Below are positions 40,301 through 47,925 of a stretch of DNA of 64,000 bases, one piece after another (within the stretch, counting starts at the first letter, position 1; each line of letters begins with the position of its first letter). Location of the stretch: positions 7,024,858 to 7,088,857 of the forward strand of contig NC_087075.1 of NCBI RefSeq assembly GCF_026151205.1, read 5' to 3'. The notes beneath the pieces were generated by a model. The model made no database searches. It was not told the DNA's origin and worked only from the letters and a program-made list of their open reading frames with translations. This DNA comes from Bolinopsis microptera. Its lineage: Eukaryota > Ctenophora > Tentaculata > Lobata > Bolinopsidae. The position numbers and the translations under genes were made by a program.

Positions 40301-42952
40301 ATTATAGAGGGACGCAGTCTTTATATATCATGAGCAAGCAGTTACAGTTTCTCTGGGACCACAGAATAGATTTAAAGAGCTTCTAAAAGAGGGACTTGGG
40401 ATACAGAATATAGTTCCGCTATGTTAGCAGCAGCACCAATGCAACATTGATTATTGGTGATTCAAACACCCGGCAGATGGTATACTGTAAATACTCATTT
40501 TATATTATGGTTGGTGGGCTAGACAGTGAAACACGCAAATGTAGTGTATACTTCGTTAAATTACATCATTAGCTACAAAGGAATTAAGTTGGTTAGTTTT
40601 ATTAGTACTAAATATACATAGATCTAAAATGCCTCAAACAATCGAGAATCAAATAACCTAAATAAAATACACAAGGTAAATGGAGATGAACTACACAAAA
40701 ATATAGCTTCCAAAATGAAGCTTCAAAAAAGAAGAATTAAAAACTAAGAACCTTATCTTTCAACTTTGCATCTATTTAAACCCAAGCAATTAGTTCTATA
40801 CTTCTCAATATACCTAAATTCCTCTCTATTTAATCCCCTGGGGTTACATTCTTTCAAAATGGCAAATTTATAGTTGTCAATAGTAAAAATGTCACTGTGA
40901 TGTTCATAGGCATGAATCGAAAGGGCTGATTTATTACGATCCTCTACTTTAAAACAGGCTCTGTGTCCATTGACACGTTTATGAAAGTTTTGCATTGTTT
41001 GCCCGAAATAAGTGTCTTCTACAACTATCTCATAACCTTCTTCCTTTATAAGATTACAAAGCTTACATTGGGCCGAAATACTCATTCGGGGATTTCGTTG
41101 CCAAAATTTGAAAATTCGATTTTGAAGTTTTGAGGGGCCACACCCAATCAACATTACCTATAACCAGGTACACTGACCGACAAGACCGATCCGACTGCAC
41201 CGTGTGGTCCGGGACCTTACACCCTCTTGTGGGCGTGGTACAACGGACAATCACCTGTTAAACTTCCGGGGGATATAGCCGTTCTTGCAGGGTAAGCACT
41301 GTTGGTATAATTATATTATTAAGATTTGTAAGTAAGATTTTGTAATTCTTATTACATTACTTTCAGAACTTCTAAGTTTGACCCATATCTATATTCTCTG
41401 AAATTTTTGTAAAATTCTGACACGAATTACGTTAGTTATTTAAGGGTTGCGTGTGGGTAGTTACTTTTGGGCCACCCTGTATATTATATTATTTAAATTT
41501 GTAAGCTATCAATTGACTCTTCAAACTTATCGCTTTTTCAGTACACAGTATTCTCAGTACACAAATGAAGTTTGTTCAGATCTAGGCAGTAAGGCACCAC
41601 AATTAGGACGGATTCCTCCTTATTTATTACATGTCTTTAGTCCTAAGAATTAATATACATTATACAATATACATTATACAATATGCATGTTATAATATAC
41701 AAGAGGAACAACACTTAAGAGCTTTAGGAAGCGAGAATGATTAGGAATAACTACCGAAATGTACATAATGTATTCCTTTTATTATTCAACTTATTAATAC
41801 GACATAACCGACCTTAACTCTATAAAGATTTAAGCTTAAGAAATTTCAAGGACCTCTTAAGGATTTCGTAATATAGTTTGCCTTGCGGTCCACCGAGTAA
41901 TGACAGTTGACTGACAATTTGACACTTCTGGGTTTAATACGGGTCAGGAGGTTCCAACTAACATATTCAACATGTTGATTTCAAACGTAATGATTTTAAA
42001 TTCGATTGGCACTCATGGGTCACCTCGCATATCAATTCAATAACGAATAACCAATTCTATGTATGTCAATATATATAATTCACTTGCACTACTTACATAT
42101 CTATCCAGGTTTGAGACAGACGTGCATTTTCTTGTGGCTCGACTGGTGAAATTCTCGATGACCAAGACAAACCGACCCATAGTCTTAGAACACAAAATCG
42201 TTAAAATCCACTTCACCGACTGCCGTAAACCAAAAAAGTACCGACACTCAAACTACAGATTTGTCAGAACCATTACCCGACCACGACCGACATTACACCA
42301 GAGACTACACGTTGACATCTCATGTAAAAACGAGAAATCAAGCTTTATTGTATATGGGTTTGTTGGTGAAATGGGAATGCACGGGAAACATATAACAGTG
42401 TGGGCTGACAACCATAAAGTGAGCATCATCCCGACTATCAACAACACGATAAACCAGACCGCCACAACCTCTAAGATAGAACTAGGTTCACTAAGAGTTT
42501 CCTACAAGATCCACCTCCTGCCCGCTCCTATCCGTATTCGGCCGGGAGAAATACTAAAAGCACGGTGTGAGTACCATGATAGTGGTAGGTACAGCGCTAA
42601 TGTTAACATTCCCTACCGGAACCCACGTGAGGAGCTGTGTAAGGTAACGCTGATGACAATGGTGCAGCACAGTTCAACTATCGGCCCTGAAACCTGTTCT
42701 ACGCCGGCTGATTTCGGGACCGAGAGTGTGACCCTGAGGTTCCCCAAACTTGGTATAGTTGAGTTCTTACAGGCGAACCCTTTTGCTGTTATGGCAGGGT
42801 TTGGTGTTCTGTTGGTGGTGGGGTTGCTGGTGATTAAATGTAGGAGTAGGGCGGTGGGAGAGAGTGAGCAGGGTGCAGGGAGAAGGGCTCACGAGTTTGA
42901 GGGATTGCTGAGGGATTATGATGAATTTGAAAGCAACTTGAAAATGAAGTAA
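20610..42952 (+). CDS. PHM-like membrane protein lacking copper ligands (putative pseudoenzyme)
   Basis: Four exons join in phase to 761 aa: 20610-21816, 22512-22622, 41168-41291, 42109-42952. Residues 1-19 are a signal peptide. Residues 20-380 form a proline-rich then very basic, repetitive stretch (S-Q-K-T-H-S-K-T-K-T units). Residues about 385-680 align with PHM: S-R-L-E-L-Y-G-C (426-433) takes the place of H-H-x-L-x-Y-G-C; C-G-P-G...L-L-W-A-W matches C-E-E-E...I-L-W-S-W; L-V-A-R-L-V-K-F replaces L-V-M-E-L-H-Y-K; Y-G-F-V-G-E replaces Y-R-T-H-A-H; and E-E-L-C (655-658) replaces D-E-M-C. All six copper ligands are therefore absent, while most fold cysteines remain. A membrane helix (about 705-724) and a tail with E-F-E-G-L-L-R-D-Y-D follow. 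The first two intron phases match the neighbouring PHM. It cannot be a standard monooxygenase; a peptide-binding or regulatory role is inference. Confidence 0.8.
21461..21575 (+). repeat. 30-bp in-frame tandem repeat coding S-Q-K-(T/S)-H-(S/P)-K-T-K-(T/I)
   Basis: About four 30-bp units inside exon 1 of the copper-less PHM paralogue encode a lysine/threonine-rich 10-residue repeat. It follows an arginine-rich segment (Y-L-R-R-L-E-Q-R-R-Q-Q-R-R) that could form a charged helix. This lumenal region would be strongly positive. It contains many dibasic sites where prohormone convertases could cut. Confidence 0.85.
22623..24204. other. start of an 18.5-kb intron; no certain gene
   Basis: This is the intron after exon 2 of the PHM paralogue. 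A 29-base poly-C run lies just before, at 22343-22371 in intron 1. No domain is recognisable here apart from the candidate orphan exon at 23384-23476. Confidence 0.4.
23384..23476 (+). other. candidate orphan first exon with a hydrophobic leader
   Basis: An ATG at 23384 opens 31 codons that read M-R-P-R-D-S-D-P-S-H then a hydrophobic stretch (A-A-V-L-L-L-A-V-L) and end exactly at a donor-like AAC|GTTAGT. This looks like a signal anchor exon. It could be an alternative first exon of the PHM paralogue, but the phase (0) does not match exon 3 (needs 1). Chance is quite possible. Confidence 0.2.
24205..24255. repeat. dispersed ~50-bp repeat (three copies in window)
   Basis: A segment like TCGATATACGATTTT-GACTCGA-G-TCCCCC..CTTGTAATGCGAT occurs here, in reverse at about 39200-39255, and again at about 45945-45998. 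No coding content is seen. It may be the end of a mobile element. Confidence 0.55.
24290..24480. repeat. inverted counterpart of the right edge of the transporter duplicon
   Basis: Segments such as GCCATATTTCCGAAAATA and CTACGACCA here are matched in reverse at about 28740-28860 (TATTTTCGGAAATATGGC, TGGTCGTAG). They flank duplicated unit A like long inverted repeats and may have helped mobilise or duplicate it. Confidence 0.55.
24994..27734 (-). CDS. MFS transporter, SLC18B1-like
   Basis: Four exons join in phase to 446 aa: 27734-26997, 26846-26523, 26339-26207, 25139-24994. The ATG at 27734 (MKISGAKRKW) is the first in frame; the open frame extends upstream without another ATG. The protein has the length and hydrophobic pattern of a 12-helix major facilitator. 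An early cytosolic-type segment (Q-G-T-E-K-L-M-R-K-W) lies between helices, a G-x-x-x-G-H-G-V-A-E-A-V-G-C-I-I-Y stretch lies in the N-half, and a G-S-F-I-A-G-T-L-M-D-Y repeat-like partner lies in the C-half. The C-terminus is acidic then K-D-E-L-F, near but not equal to an ER retention signal. SLC18B1 and vesicular amine transporters move polyamines or amines into vesicles by proton exchange; the substrate here is unknown. The gene is nested, antisense, in intron 2 of the PHM paralogue. Confidence 0.85.
25312..26090. mobile_element. 779-bp mariner-like non-autonomous element
   Basis: Perfect 34-bp terminal inverted repeats start CAGGGTGGGCCAAAAGTCAG. Flanking TA dinucleotides (25310-25311, 26091-26092) fit Tc1/mariner target duplication. 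There is no transposase frame. It lies in MFS intron 3 of unit A. Unit B has an uninterrupted site at about 31308, so insertion followed the duplication or was lost from B. Confidence 0.92.
28946..30530. repeat. dispersed-repeat block between the two duplicons
   Basis: A unit starting GGGCCCGAGATCCGATCCTT at 28946 recurs at 30108 and 38194. Downstream parts (AAGAT-TCGAGGCAGCT..., CAACCACTGGATTAAACAAA) recur at 29131, 30417 and 38500. Between 29460 and 30000 a different irregular repeat alternates CTCCCGGTAAACGAGGAGT-like words (29533, 29608, 29682, 29779) with TCTGT-TAAAACAAG-like words. Only short unsupported frames occur. Confidence 0.7.
31897..31960 (+). promoter_or_regulatory. candidate self-priming site of the LTR element
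   Basis: Directly after the left LTR, ATTTGTCTACAT (31949-31960) is the exact reverse complement of ATGTAGACAAAT inside the LTR (31897-31908). No tRNA-type TGG primer site is evident. In the yeast element Tf1 the transcript's 5' end folds back onto such a site to prime reverse transcription. In the 3' LTR the complementary word begins about 30-35 bp after a TATAATT, where transcription would start. Confidence 0.6.
31969..35694 (+). CDS. Gag-Pol polyprotein of Ty3-type retrotransposon
   Basis: A single open frame of 1241 aa starts at the ATG at 31969; the longer frame from 31927 begins at TTG inside the LTR and is unlikely. Domains in order: Gag; two CCHC zinc knuckles (about 216-252); a protease with I-D-T-G-S (about 327); reverse transcriptase with S-T-F-D-L-K-S-A-Y-H, F-G-V-T-N-G-G-P-V-F-Q and Y-L-D-N (about 605); RNase H with S-D-A-S, E-K-E-A and T-D-Q; integrase with an H-H-C-C finger and D, D, E residues (S-I-D-F, H-S-D-N-G, G-Q-V-E-R). 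The second catalytic aspartate of the usual Y-x-D-D is asparagine here. Gag and Pol are fused with no frameshift. Confidence 0.93.
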   Translation: MEKFLSPQRLDITLTDKGDEVADTYLHWKQTLDNFITILGEKANTEETQYMVLCNYVSPSIYTTIKGETKFSEAVKILNGLFVKTKNTNFARFCLSTRSQTEAESVDQFVLALRTLAKQCNFTEVSAAVHGEESIRTALISGLRDKQIRQRLMEDTKSLDDTITLACTLEQSISNNEKYNGSNLNGIVKGNDSGLDSNDHAVVAATHGNSVSPNIKCGYCGKEYHVRTACPANNTTCKTCGKRGHWARVCRSATGLGKTAPNDYFSKKNSANNVYTPVNNAYNVPSDQPQQSSPFSYLCAMSPSTPSTLSQTTVNAKVNNHIAYILIDTGSSESFVDLGFARRNGITIGPGTNKITLASESMSTNTQGSCVVDIVIEGHSYSECKLSVMDKLCCDAIVGLDLLRSHMNLVVNFGGNRDPLVIDEAGRNCAQLSMSNLEPIPLFSTLMEGTNPIACRSRKYSDAERAFIAKSVKELLEQGTIRPSNSPWRAQVLVTGLDSARPRMVVDYSRTINKFTHLDAYPLPNLDTMASQIAKYRIYSTFDLKSAYHQIPILEGEKPLTAFEAAGKLFEFNGIPFGVTNGGPVFQRNMDILVEENKLDSVFPYLDNITVGGYDQEDHDKNVKGLLSTIKKLGLTLNHDKTISSVETINILGYQISHGTIRPDPERMQPLRDLPVPHDADSLKRAMGLFSYYAKWVPKFSDLVRPLIEPEFPLQKEAITAFNNLKTCIEGSCVVCPNTNEQMVLESDASDFAVSASLNQGGKPVAFFSRTLKPHERKHHAVEKEACAIVEACRAWRHYLVSRHFKLLTDQQAVSYIYDKKNHGKTKNSKIDRWRIELSCLDFDIEYRPGPLNVTADCLSRAFSAATYHTGPSLSRIHEELCHPGVTRMYHFVRSKNLTYSLAEVKETIAKCVVCSKIKPRFCKSENSPVIKATQPFERLSIDFKGPLPSGTGNRFILTVVDEYSRFPFAIPCRDQESRTVIKALMNLFSLFGTPGMVHSDNGPSLVSHEFRSFLIENNIGFSNSSRYNPRGNGQVERYNAVIWKGVELALASKKLAPCHWEQVLPQVLHSIRTLLCTSTNQTPHERLFSYVRRSATGNSLPSWLIGASKVLLKKHVRSNKYDDLCEEVDIVSLQPESAKVRFASGREASVSIRDIAPLAGQVEIDPGQNSVVDCGEVQTIDRELTAGPVVIGQDSGSVPTKNMGNPAVPPSDVVVSDFTPALRRSQRTNKGVPPPRFEAG
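37940..38036. repeat. compound hairpin
   Basis: TGGTTCTTTTGCGATAGTCA at 37940 pairs with its complement ending at 38036, and the right arm contains an extra copy of CGCGTTTTGACTATCG. An inner hairpin (AGCGCTGGAT / ATCCAGCGC) sits in the loop. It is likely a small foldback or MITE and lies in intron 2 of the PHM paralogue. Confidence 0.75.
38193..38760. repeat. third copy of the GGGCCCGAGATCCGA repeat
   Basis: Collinear with 28946-29370 and in part with 30108-30480, ending near CAACGAGGGAATGAATTTCAC as in the 29 kb copy. It is a dispersed element of several hundred bp with no coding content. Confidence 0.7.
38761..39847. other. no gene seen; contains a reverse copy of the ~50-bp dispersed repeat
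   Basis: Open frames around 39163-39543 have no recognisable domain and overlap the dispersed repeat at 39200-39255. I see nothing I can support as a gene. Confidence 0.4.
39848..39919 (+). tRNA. tRNA-like sequence, probably pseudogene or SINE head
   Basis: 72 nt fold as a cloverleaf: acceptor GGGACAG/TTGTCCC, D stem GCTC/GAGC and T stem CTGGG/CCCAG all pair. The anticodon arm is imperfect and lacks the usual T before the anticodon, and the T loop (ATCATTC) is not the normal TTCRANT. It therefore looks like a decayed or tRNA-derived copy; the isotype cannot be called safely. Confidence 0.45.
39920..40752. other. no gene seen
   Basis: Part of the large intron of the PHM paralogue. There are short palindromes (ACCTGCTTGAAGCAGGT at 40148) but no supported gene. 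Confidence 0.4.
40753..41148 (-). pseudogene. GIY-YIG endonuclease fragment of a retroelement
   Basis: The minus-strand frame ends at 40753. From about 41080 it encodes a C-x-x-C segment (Q-C-K-L-C-N), T-Y-F-G-Q-T-M-Q-N-F-H-K-R-V-N-G-H, then A-Y-E-H-H and a conserved E-K-Y. This pattern is the C-terminal GIY-YIG nuclease seen in Penelope-like elements, here with Y-F-G for Y-V-G. The reverse transcriptase is missing. The first 25 or so residues of the frame come from a different repeat and are not part of it. It lies just before exon 3 of the PHM paralogue. Confidence 0.6.
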
Positions 42953-43129
42953 GTTGAAGTTGTATGTTAGGTGATTAATGATTATGAATTTACCATGTAA
43001 CAGCGTTTAAAACCTTGAAGGTTTTGTCGTGAAAAGCACAACGATACAGAGGTGCAGTTTTTAATGATTCGTTTTTTGTGCAAAAAAAACTTTAATTTCG
43101 GCCTTGGGGCAAATTTATCTATTGTTTAA

Positions 43130-44491
43130 GGGGGGGGGGGGGGGGGGGACAATGGATATTTTTTTGTGAAACTTGATTTCGAGATAGCAGTTGACCAACA
43201 AACTAGGACCAGTGACCGAACTTTTGAGGGTGTCCCGGATCCCAACCGCCAAACGGTGCCCATATTTGGTCCAAATTAGGCCCAATTTAGCCAAATACCC
43301 CGAACATGCCTAAAACCCAGATTTTATGTGCTTTACTTGTAGTTAGTGGTCTCCTGAACTCGTATATGAAATTTCATCAAGATTGGACAAAAAATGACCC
43401 ATGAGTTATGGGCCAAAAACCATATGCTCATATTTGGGCATACGCACCAAATTTTGTAGATTTCGTCCCATAAATTGGGCAAATATCAATATTTTTGAAT
43501 GAAACTTACTTTATAAGAAAGATAAGCCTAAACTACATATTCTCTGTAAGTTATAGCTTTATATCTGTTTAAATGTGGATACTAAGGCGAAAAAACCACA
43601 AAAAATGAACTAAATTGCCCGTATCTTGGTTCGCGATATTCTCGGAATTGATCTCATTAAAATTGTAACAACTCAATCAGTTTTCAAAATTTTTCCATGA
43701 AATTTTTGGAATCGACTCAAAATTGCATTTCCACCTTAGTTTGAGAACAGATTTTTGATTTAGGCCTCCAAAAAAATTTGGCGGCCAAATTCCAAAATTT
43801 TCCCGTAAAAATTCAGAATTTGGCCGCCAAATTTCTTTGGAGGCCTAAATCAAAAATCTGTTCTCAAACTAAGGTGGAAATGTGATTTTGAGTCGATTCC
43901 AAAAATTTCATGGAAAAATTTTGAAAACTGATTGAGTTGTTACAATTTTAATGAGATCAATTCCGCGAATATTGCAAACCAAGATACGGGCAATTTAGTT
44001 CATTTTTTGTGGTTTTTTCGCCTTAGTATCCACATTTAAGCAGATATAAAGCTATAACTTACAGAGAATATGTAGTTTAGGCTTATCTTTCTTATAAAGT
44101 AAGTTTTATTCAAAAATATTGATATTTGCCCAATTTATGGGACGAAATCTACAAGATTTGGTGCGTATGCCCAAATATGGGCATATGGTTTTTGGCCCAT
44201 AACTCAGTCATTTTTTGTCCAATCTTGATGAAATTTCATATACGAGTTCAGGAGACCACTAGCTACAAGTAGAGCACCTAAAATCTGGGTTTTGGGCATC
44301 TTCAGGGTATTTGGCTAAATTGGGCCTAATTTGGACCAAATATGGGCGTGGCTGCCCCGCGGGCACCGTTTGGCGGTTGGGGTCCGGGACACCCTCAAAA
44401 GTTCAGTCACTGGTCCTAGTTTGTTGGTCAACTGCTATCTCGAAATCAAGTTTCACGAAAAAATATCCATTGTCCCCCCCCCCCCCCCCCC
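43130..44491. repeat. 1.36-kb near-perfect palindrome (foldback element)
   Basis: The left arm begins with a G-run (43130-43148) and the right arm ends with a C-run (44474-44491). The roughly 670-bp arms are almost identical inverted copies that meet near 43810 around GGCGGCCAAATTC / GAATTTGGCCGCC. No protein frame is supported. Transcribed RNA would form a very long hairpin. High arm identity suggests a recent origin or gene conversion. Confidence 0.92.
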
Positions 44492-45810
44492 TTAATAGAT
44501 GTGGATACTGGCGGGGAGGTGATAATTGTTTGTTTACATTAATAGTGAGCACATGTTAAGCAGGCTGAGGAGGTGATAATTGTTTGTTTACATTTTAGGT
44601 GGAGCACATGTTAAGCAGGCTGAGGATGTGATACATGTTTTGTATTATAGAAGGCTTGTAACACTTGTAACGCCTTCTTGTTACCCCCCTTTGAGGGCCC
44701 CGAATTATTTTCTGAACGAAAGCTCAAAAATAACCGAGAAATCGACCTTCTTATAAACTCATTTTGATGACCGTTTCTAACCTAAAATTGCACGAAAAAT
44801 CGATTTAGCTAGGTTTCAGAACCTATAAACACTTCCTTATCCCTCAAAATTGATGTTTTATAGTTTAGAATGCGAGCAACAAGCAACATATATTTTGATC
44901 CTTTGGTTCTACAGCGGAGCACATCAGGGCTGCCCGTCGTCCGAATAAATTTAATTCAGTTGTTATTATGATTGTTATATCATGGTGTTGGTTACCTACC
45001 TTTATTTTGTTTCTTTTGATTTTGCTATCGTGCTCTGCTCTGAAAATTGTGATAGAACCTGTTCGAGTGGCTGCACGACGGCCAGGCCCCCTCATTATTC
45101 GGGGTCCCACGGAGATCAGATCATGTCACCAATTAGTGACGTATGATTAGTGATGTGATCCATCAGTAGAATTTAATTGACCTAGAAATGGGCTAGATAC
45201 AGAGTAGAGTTCACATGTCAACTCTGTTCACATGATATTATTAGTTAAATTGTGTTAATACTTTACCATACTACACGTAATGAAACAAATAAACCCTGTT
45301 TACAATGAGATAAAATCACGTGATCGAATCACGTGTTTTGATAACAGAGCTAGAGACTAAGGGGTATGGAGCAGACTGCTTTTCATGTGTTTTATAGACT
45401 GACCATTAGCTCCTTTACACATTTTGTACTACTAGTCTTAACTATAATTCTAAAAAATTATCTTTTGTGGGGACCGAGGGCTCGTCGTCCGAGTATAAAG
45501 CTGACACTCCTGATCACTACGTTCATAGAAATATTTCCTTTACCCTCATGAGATGTTGTCCGTATATATTGTCTTAACAATTGATCAATGTTATCATTGT
45601 TCCAAATCTCATGATTCAATTTCACTTAACAAATTAACTCCTAACTAACCTTATGACTAACTAACCTTATGCCTAACACGCATTACACATTATTTTATTT
45701 CCTCATCTTTGCCTTTGTTGATTGTTCATCTTCTCGCACAATTCCTTAAGTGGGTGAGTCATCGTCATGTGAATGTTTGCATAATGATCATTATGATCAT
45801 TATGAGCCTA

Positions 45811-45872
45811 ACATATTTTTTTCCGGTTTACTTGCTTCACCGTGTAGCAAGTAAACCGGAAAAAAAATATGT
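45811..45872. repeat. hairpin at the centre of the large inverted repeat
   Basis: ACATATTTTTTTCCGGTTTA (45811) and GCAAGTAAACCGGAAAAAA (45847) form a 25-bp stem with an 11-base loop. Its position is within a few bases of the midpoint between the outer arms' inner ends. Confidence 0.85.
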
Positions 45873-46566
45873 AGCCTACACGTTGCGATCAAAAGGGTGT
45901 GTCAACGATTTACTTTACTGAAGCCCGTACCTTTTAGTAGTACCTACCTCTCGATATACGATTTTGGACTCGAAGCTTCCCCCTTGTAATGCGATCTCGG
46001 AATGCTGAAGTCCGTACATACATTCGGAAGGCTGTGGATGTGATTGGTTCCATATACTTATATTTATAAATAACGTGATATTTGGCCTGAAGATTTAAAG
46101 GAGAATGCACAAATTTGTCGTGTAGAACTGAAATGATCGCAATCTGTCGCGAGGATCTGAGAAAATCGCGATTTGGCGCTGCAAACGTCAAAAATCGCGA
46201 TTTGTCGCGGAGAATAGGAAAAATCGCGATTCCGCACGTGTCGCGATTTCCTTTTGTCCTTGAATTATATACCTAAAAACACATGCCTTTGACACGTACG
46301 TCTCACATCCTAACATCCTTAGATACGAGAACCCCCTTTAGCAAGAGCTCCCGTCCCTTATGTGATATACGAGTCAAGCGGTCAGATCTTAAAGATCATA
46401 TTTACTTCTTAATGCAATGCCATGATGTACAGAGTTGACATGTGAACTCTAACCTGTATCTAGCCCATTTCTAGGTCAGTTAAATACTACTGATGGATCA
46501 CATCATTAATTATACGTCACTAATTGGTGATATGATCTGATCTCCGTGGGACCCCTAATAATAAGG

Positions 46567-47189
46567 CAGAGGCGGCTCGTGGGAGCTGGCTGGCAGTTTT
46601 GTTGGGGGTCCAATCGATGGACTGGGGGGGCCGGGGGGAGGGGGGCTTGGGAGCCGGCTCAAGCTGATCCCTCCAAACTACCGATTACATTACACACAGG
46701 GCCTTGTTATATGTAATGTGTAACACTTTACAGGCGACAGCAAACAAAAACAAAAACTTATAACATGGTTGAAACAGGACACCACACGTGTACGATCTTA
46801 GCCGCGCAGTATCATAGCAGTCAATATTTCAAACTGCAAAGGGTCCTGGACCCTCAAATCGAGGCAAATCATAATATATGGCAAATCATAATAGGTTACC
46901 TGTAGTGGGATGCGCACGATGTGCTTTGTAACGTTTACAATTAACTATGTGTTAAAACTGCGCGGCTGAGTAGTCCAATGGTAGGGTTGGACTCCCTACA
47001 ACACAAAATTTCACGAAGATCATGCGTGCGCTTACATTAAAACGTATGATAGTGAATAAAGAGCTTTATATTGCGATTTGTTATTTCCTAACACTATTAC
47101 TAATTACTATTTCTATTTTAAGCAACAGCCACCAGATAATAATTTTAGGGCGTCCACGGACGCCTGGACGCCCTCAATAGCCGCCTCTG
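46567..47189. mobile_element. 623-bp hAT-type MITE
   Basis: The ends are CAGAGGCGGCT and its complement AGCCGCCTCTG. They are flanked by the 8-bp direct repeats TAATAAGG (46559-46566 and 47190-47197), and the matching left arm of the inverted repeat shows an uninterrupted site. Eight-base duplications with CAGRG-type ends are typical of hAT elements. There is no transposase frame, so it is non-autonomous. Confidence 0.92.
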
Positions 47190-47925
47190 TAATAAGGGGG
47201 CCTGGTCGTCGGCCTCTCGTTCGAGTTGTTAACGAGATGATCTCCTTGTTCTTTCGTTGCAGAATCATCATGTTCTTTGTTTGAGTAACACAAAAATTTT
47301 AGGAATAGGGAAGCGTTATTGGGCTGTAAAACCAACTTAAATCGATTTCTCGTGCAACGTTGTACAGGTGAGGAACAGTCACCAAAATGAGTTGCTTACC
47401 TGCTGTGTTTTGTTGTACTCTGCTCTTCGCTCAAGTTCGATCAGTTAAGGTGAGGATTGCCTCGATCTTTCGGTTTCAGCCCTAGGTCAAGAGCTGCAGT
47501 AGAACCAAAGGATCAAAATATATGTTGCTTGTTGCTCGCATTCTAAACTATAAAACATCAATTTTGAGGGATAAGGAAGTGTTTATAGGTTCTGAAACCT
47601 AGCTAAATCGATTTTTCGTGCAATTTTAGGTTAGAAACGGTCATCAAAATGAGTTAATAAGAAGGTCGATTTCTCGGTTATTTTTGAGCTTTCGTTCAGA
47701 AAATAATTCGGGGCCCTCAAAGGGGGGTAACAAGAAGGCGTTACAAGTGTTACAAGCCTTCTATAATACAAAATATGTATCACCTCATCAGCCTGCTTAA
47801 CATGTGCTCCACCTAAAATTTAAACAAACAATTATCACCTCGATCCTCAGCCTGCTTAACATGTGCTCACTACCTATTAATGTAAACAAATAATTATCAC
47901 CTCCCCGCCAGTATCCACATCTATT

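Larger units (their letters stand above)
44494..47925. repeat. large inverted repeat with interrupted arms
   Basis: The left arm (44494-about 45227) matches the right arm (about 46429-47925) in reverse. For example, AATAGATGTGGATACTGGC at 44494 pairs with 47907-47925, and the GAGTTCACATGTCAACTCTGT ends pair across the middle. The right arm is longer because of a hAT-type insertion (46567-47189) and an extra diverged repeat near 47310-47480. The spacer (45228-46428) is not paired except for a central hairpin. The structure abuts the foldback at 43130-44491. Confidence 0.85.

Noticed and set aside
42059-42108. ATG at 42059 as the start of a separate intronless PHM-like gene
   Set aside because: A good acceptor at 42108 joins in phase to exon 3 at 41291, and the peptide before it (MYVNIYNSLALLTYLSR) has no match in PHM, whereas the spliced junction aligns without a gap.
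46955-47005. tRNA-like 5' half (GGCTGAGTAGTCCAATGGTA)
   Set aside because: There is no T arm or matching acceptor stem; it lies inside the hAT-type MITE.
47387-47449. Signal-peptide-like exon (MSCLPAVFCCTLLFAQV) ending at GTGAGG
   Set aside because: It lies in a diverged direct repeat of the inverted-repeat arm (compare 47565-47655), and no following exon in phase was found. PAM has its own leader at 50468.
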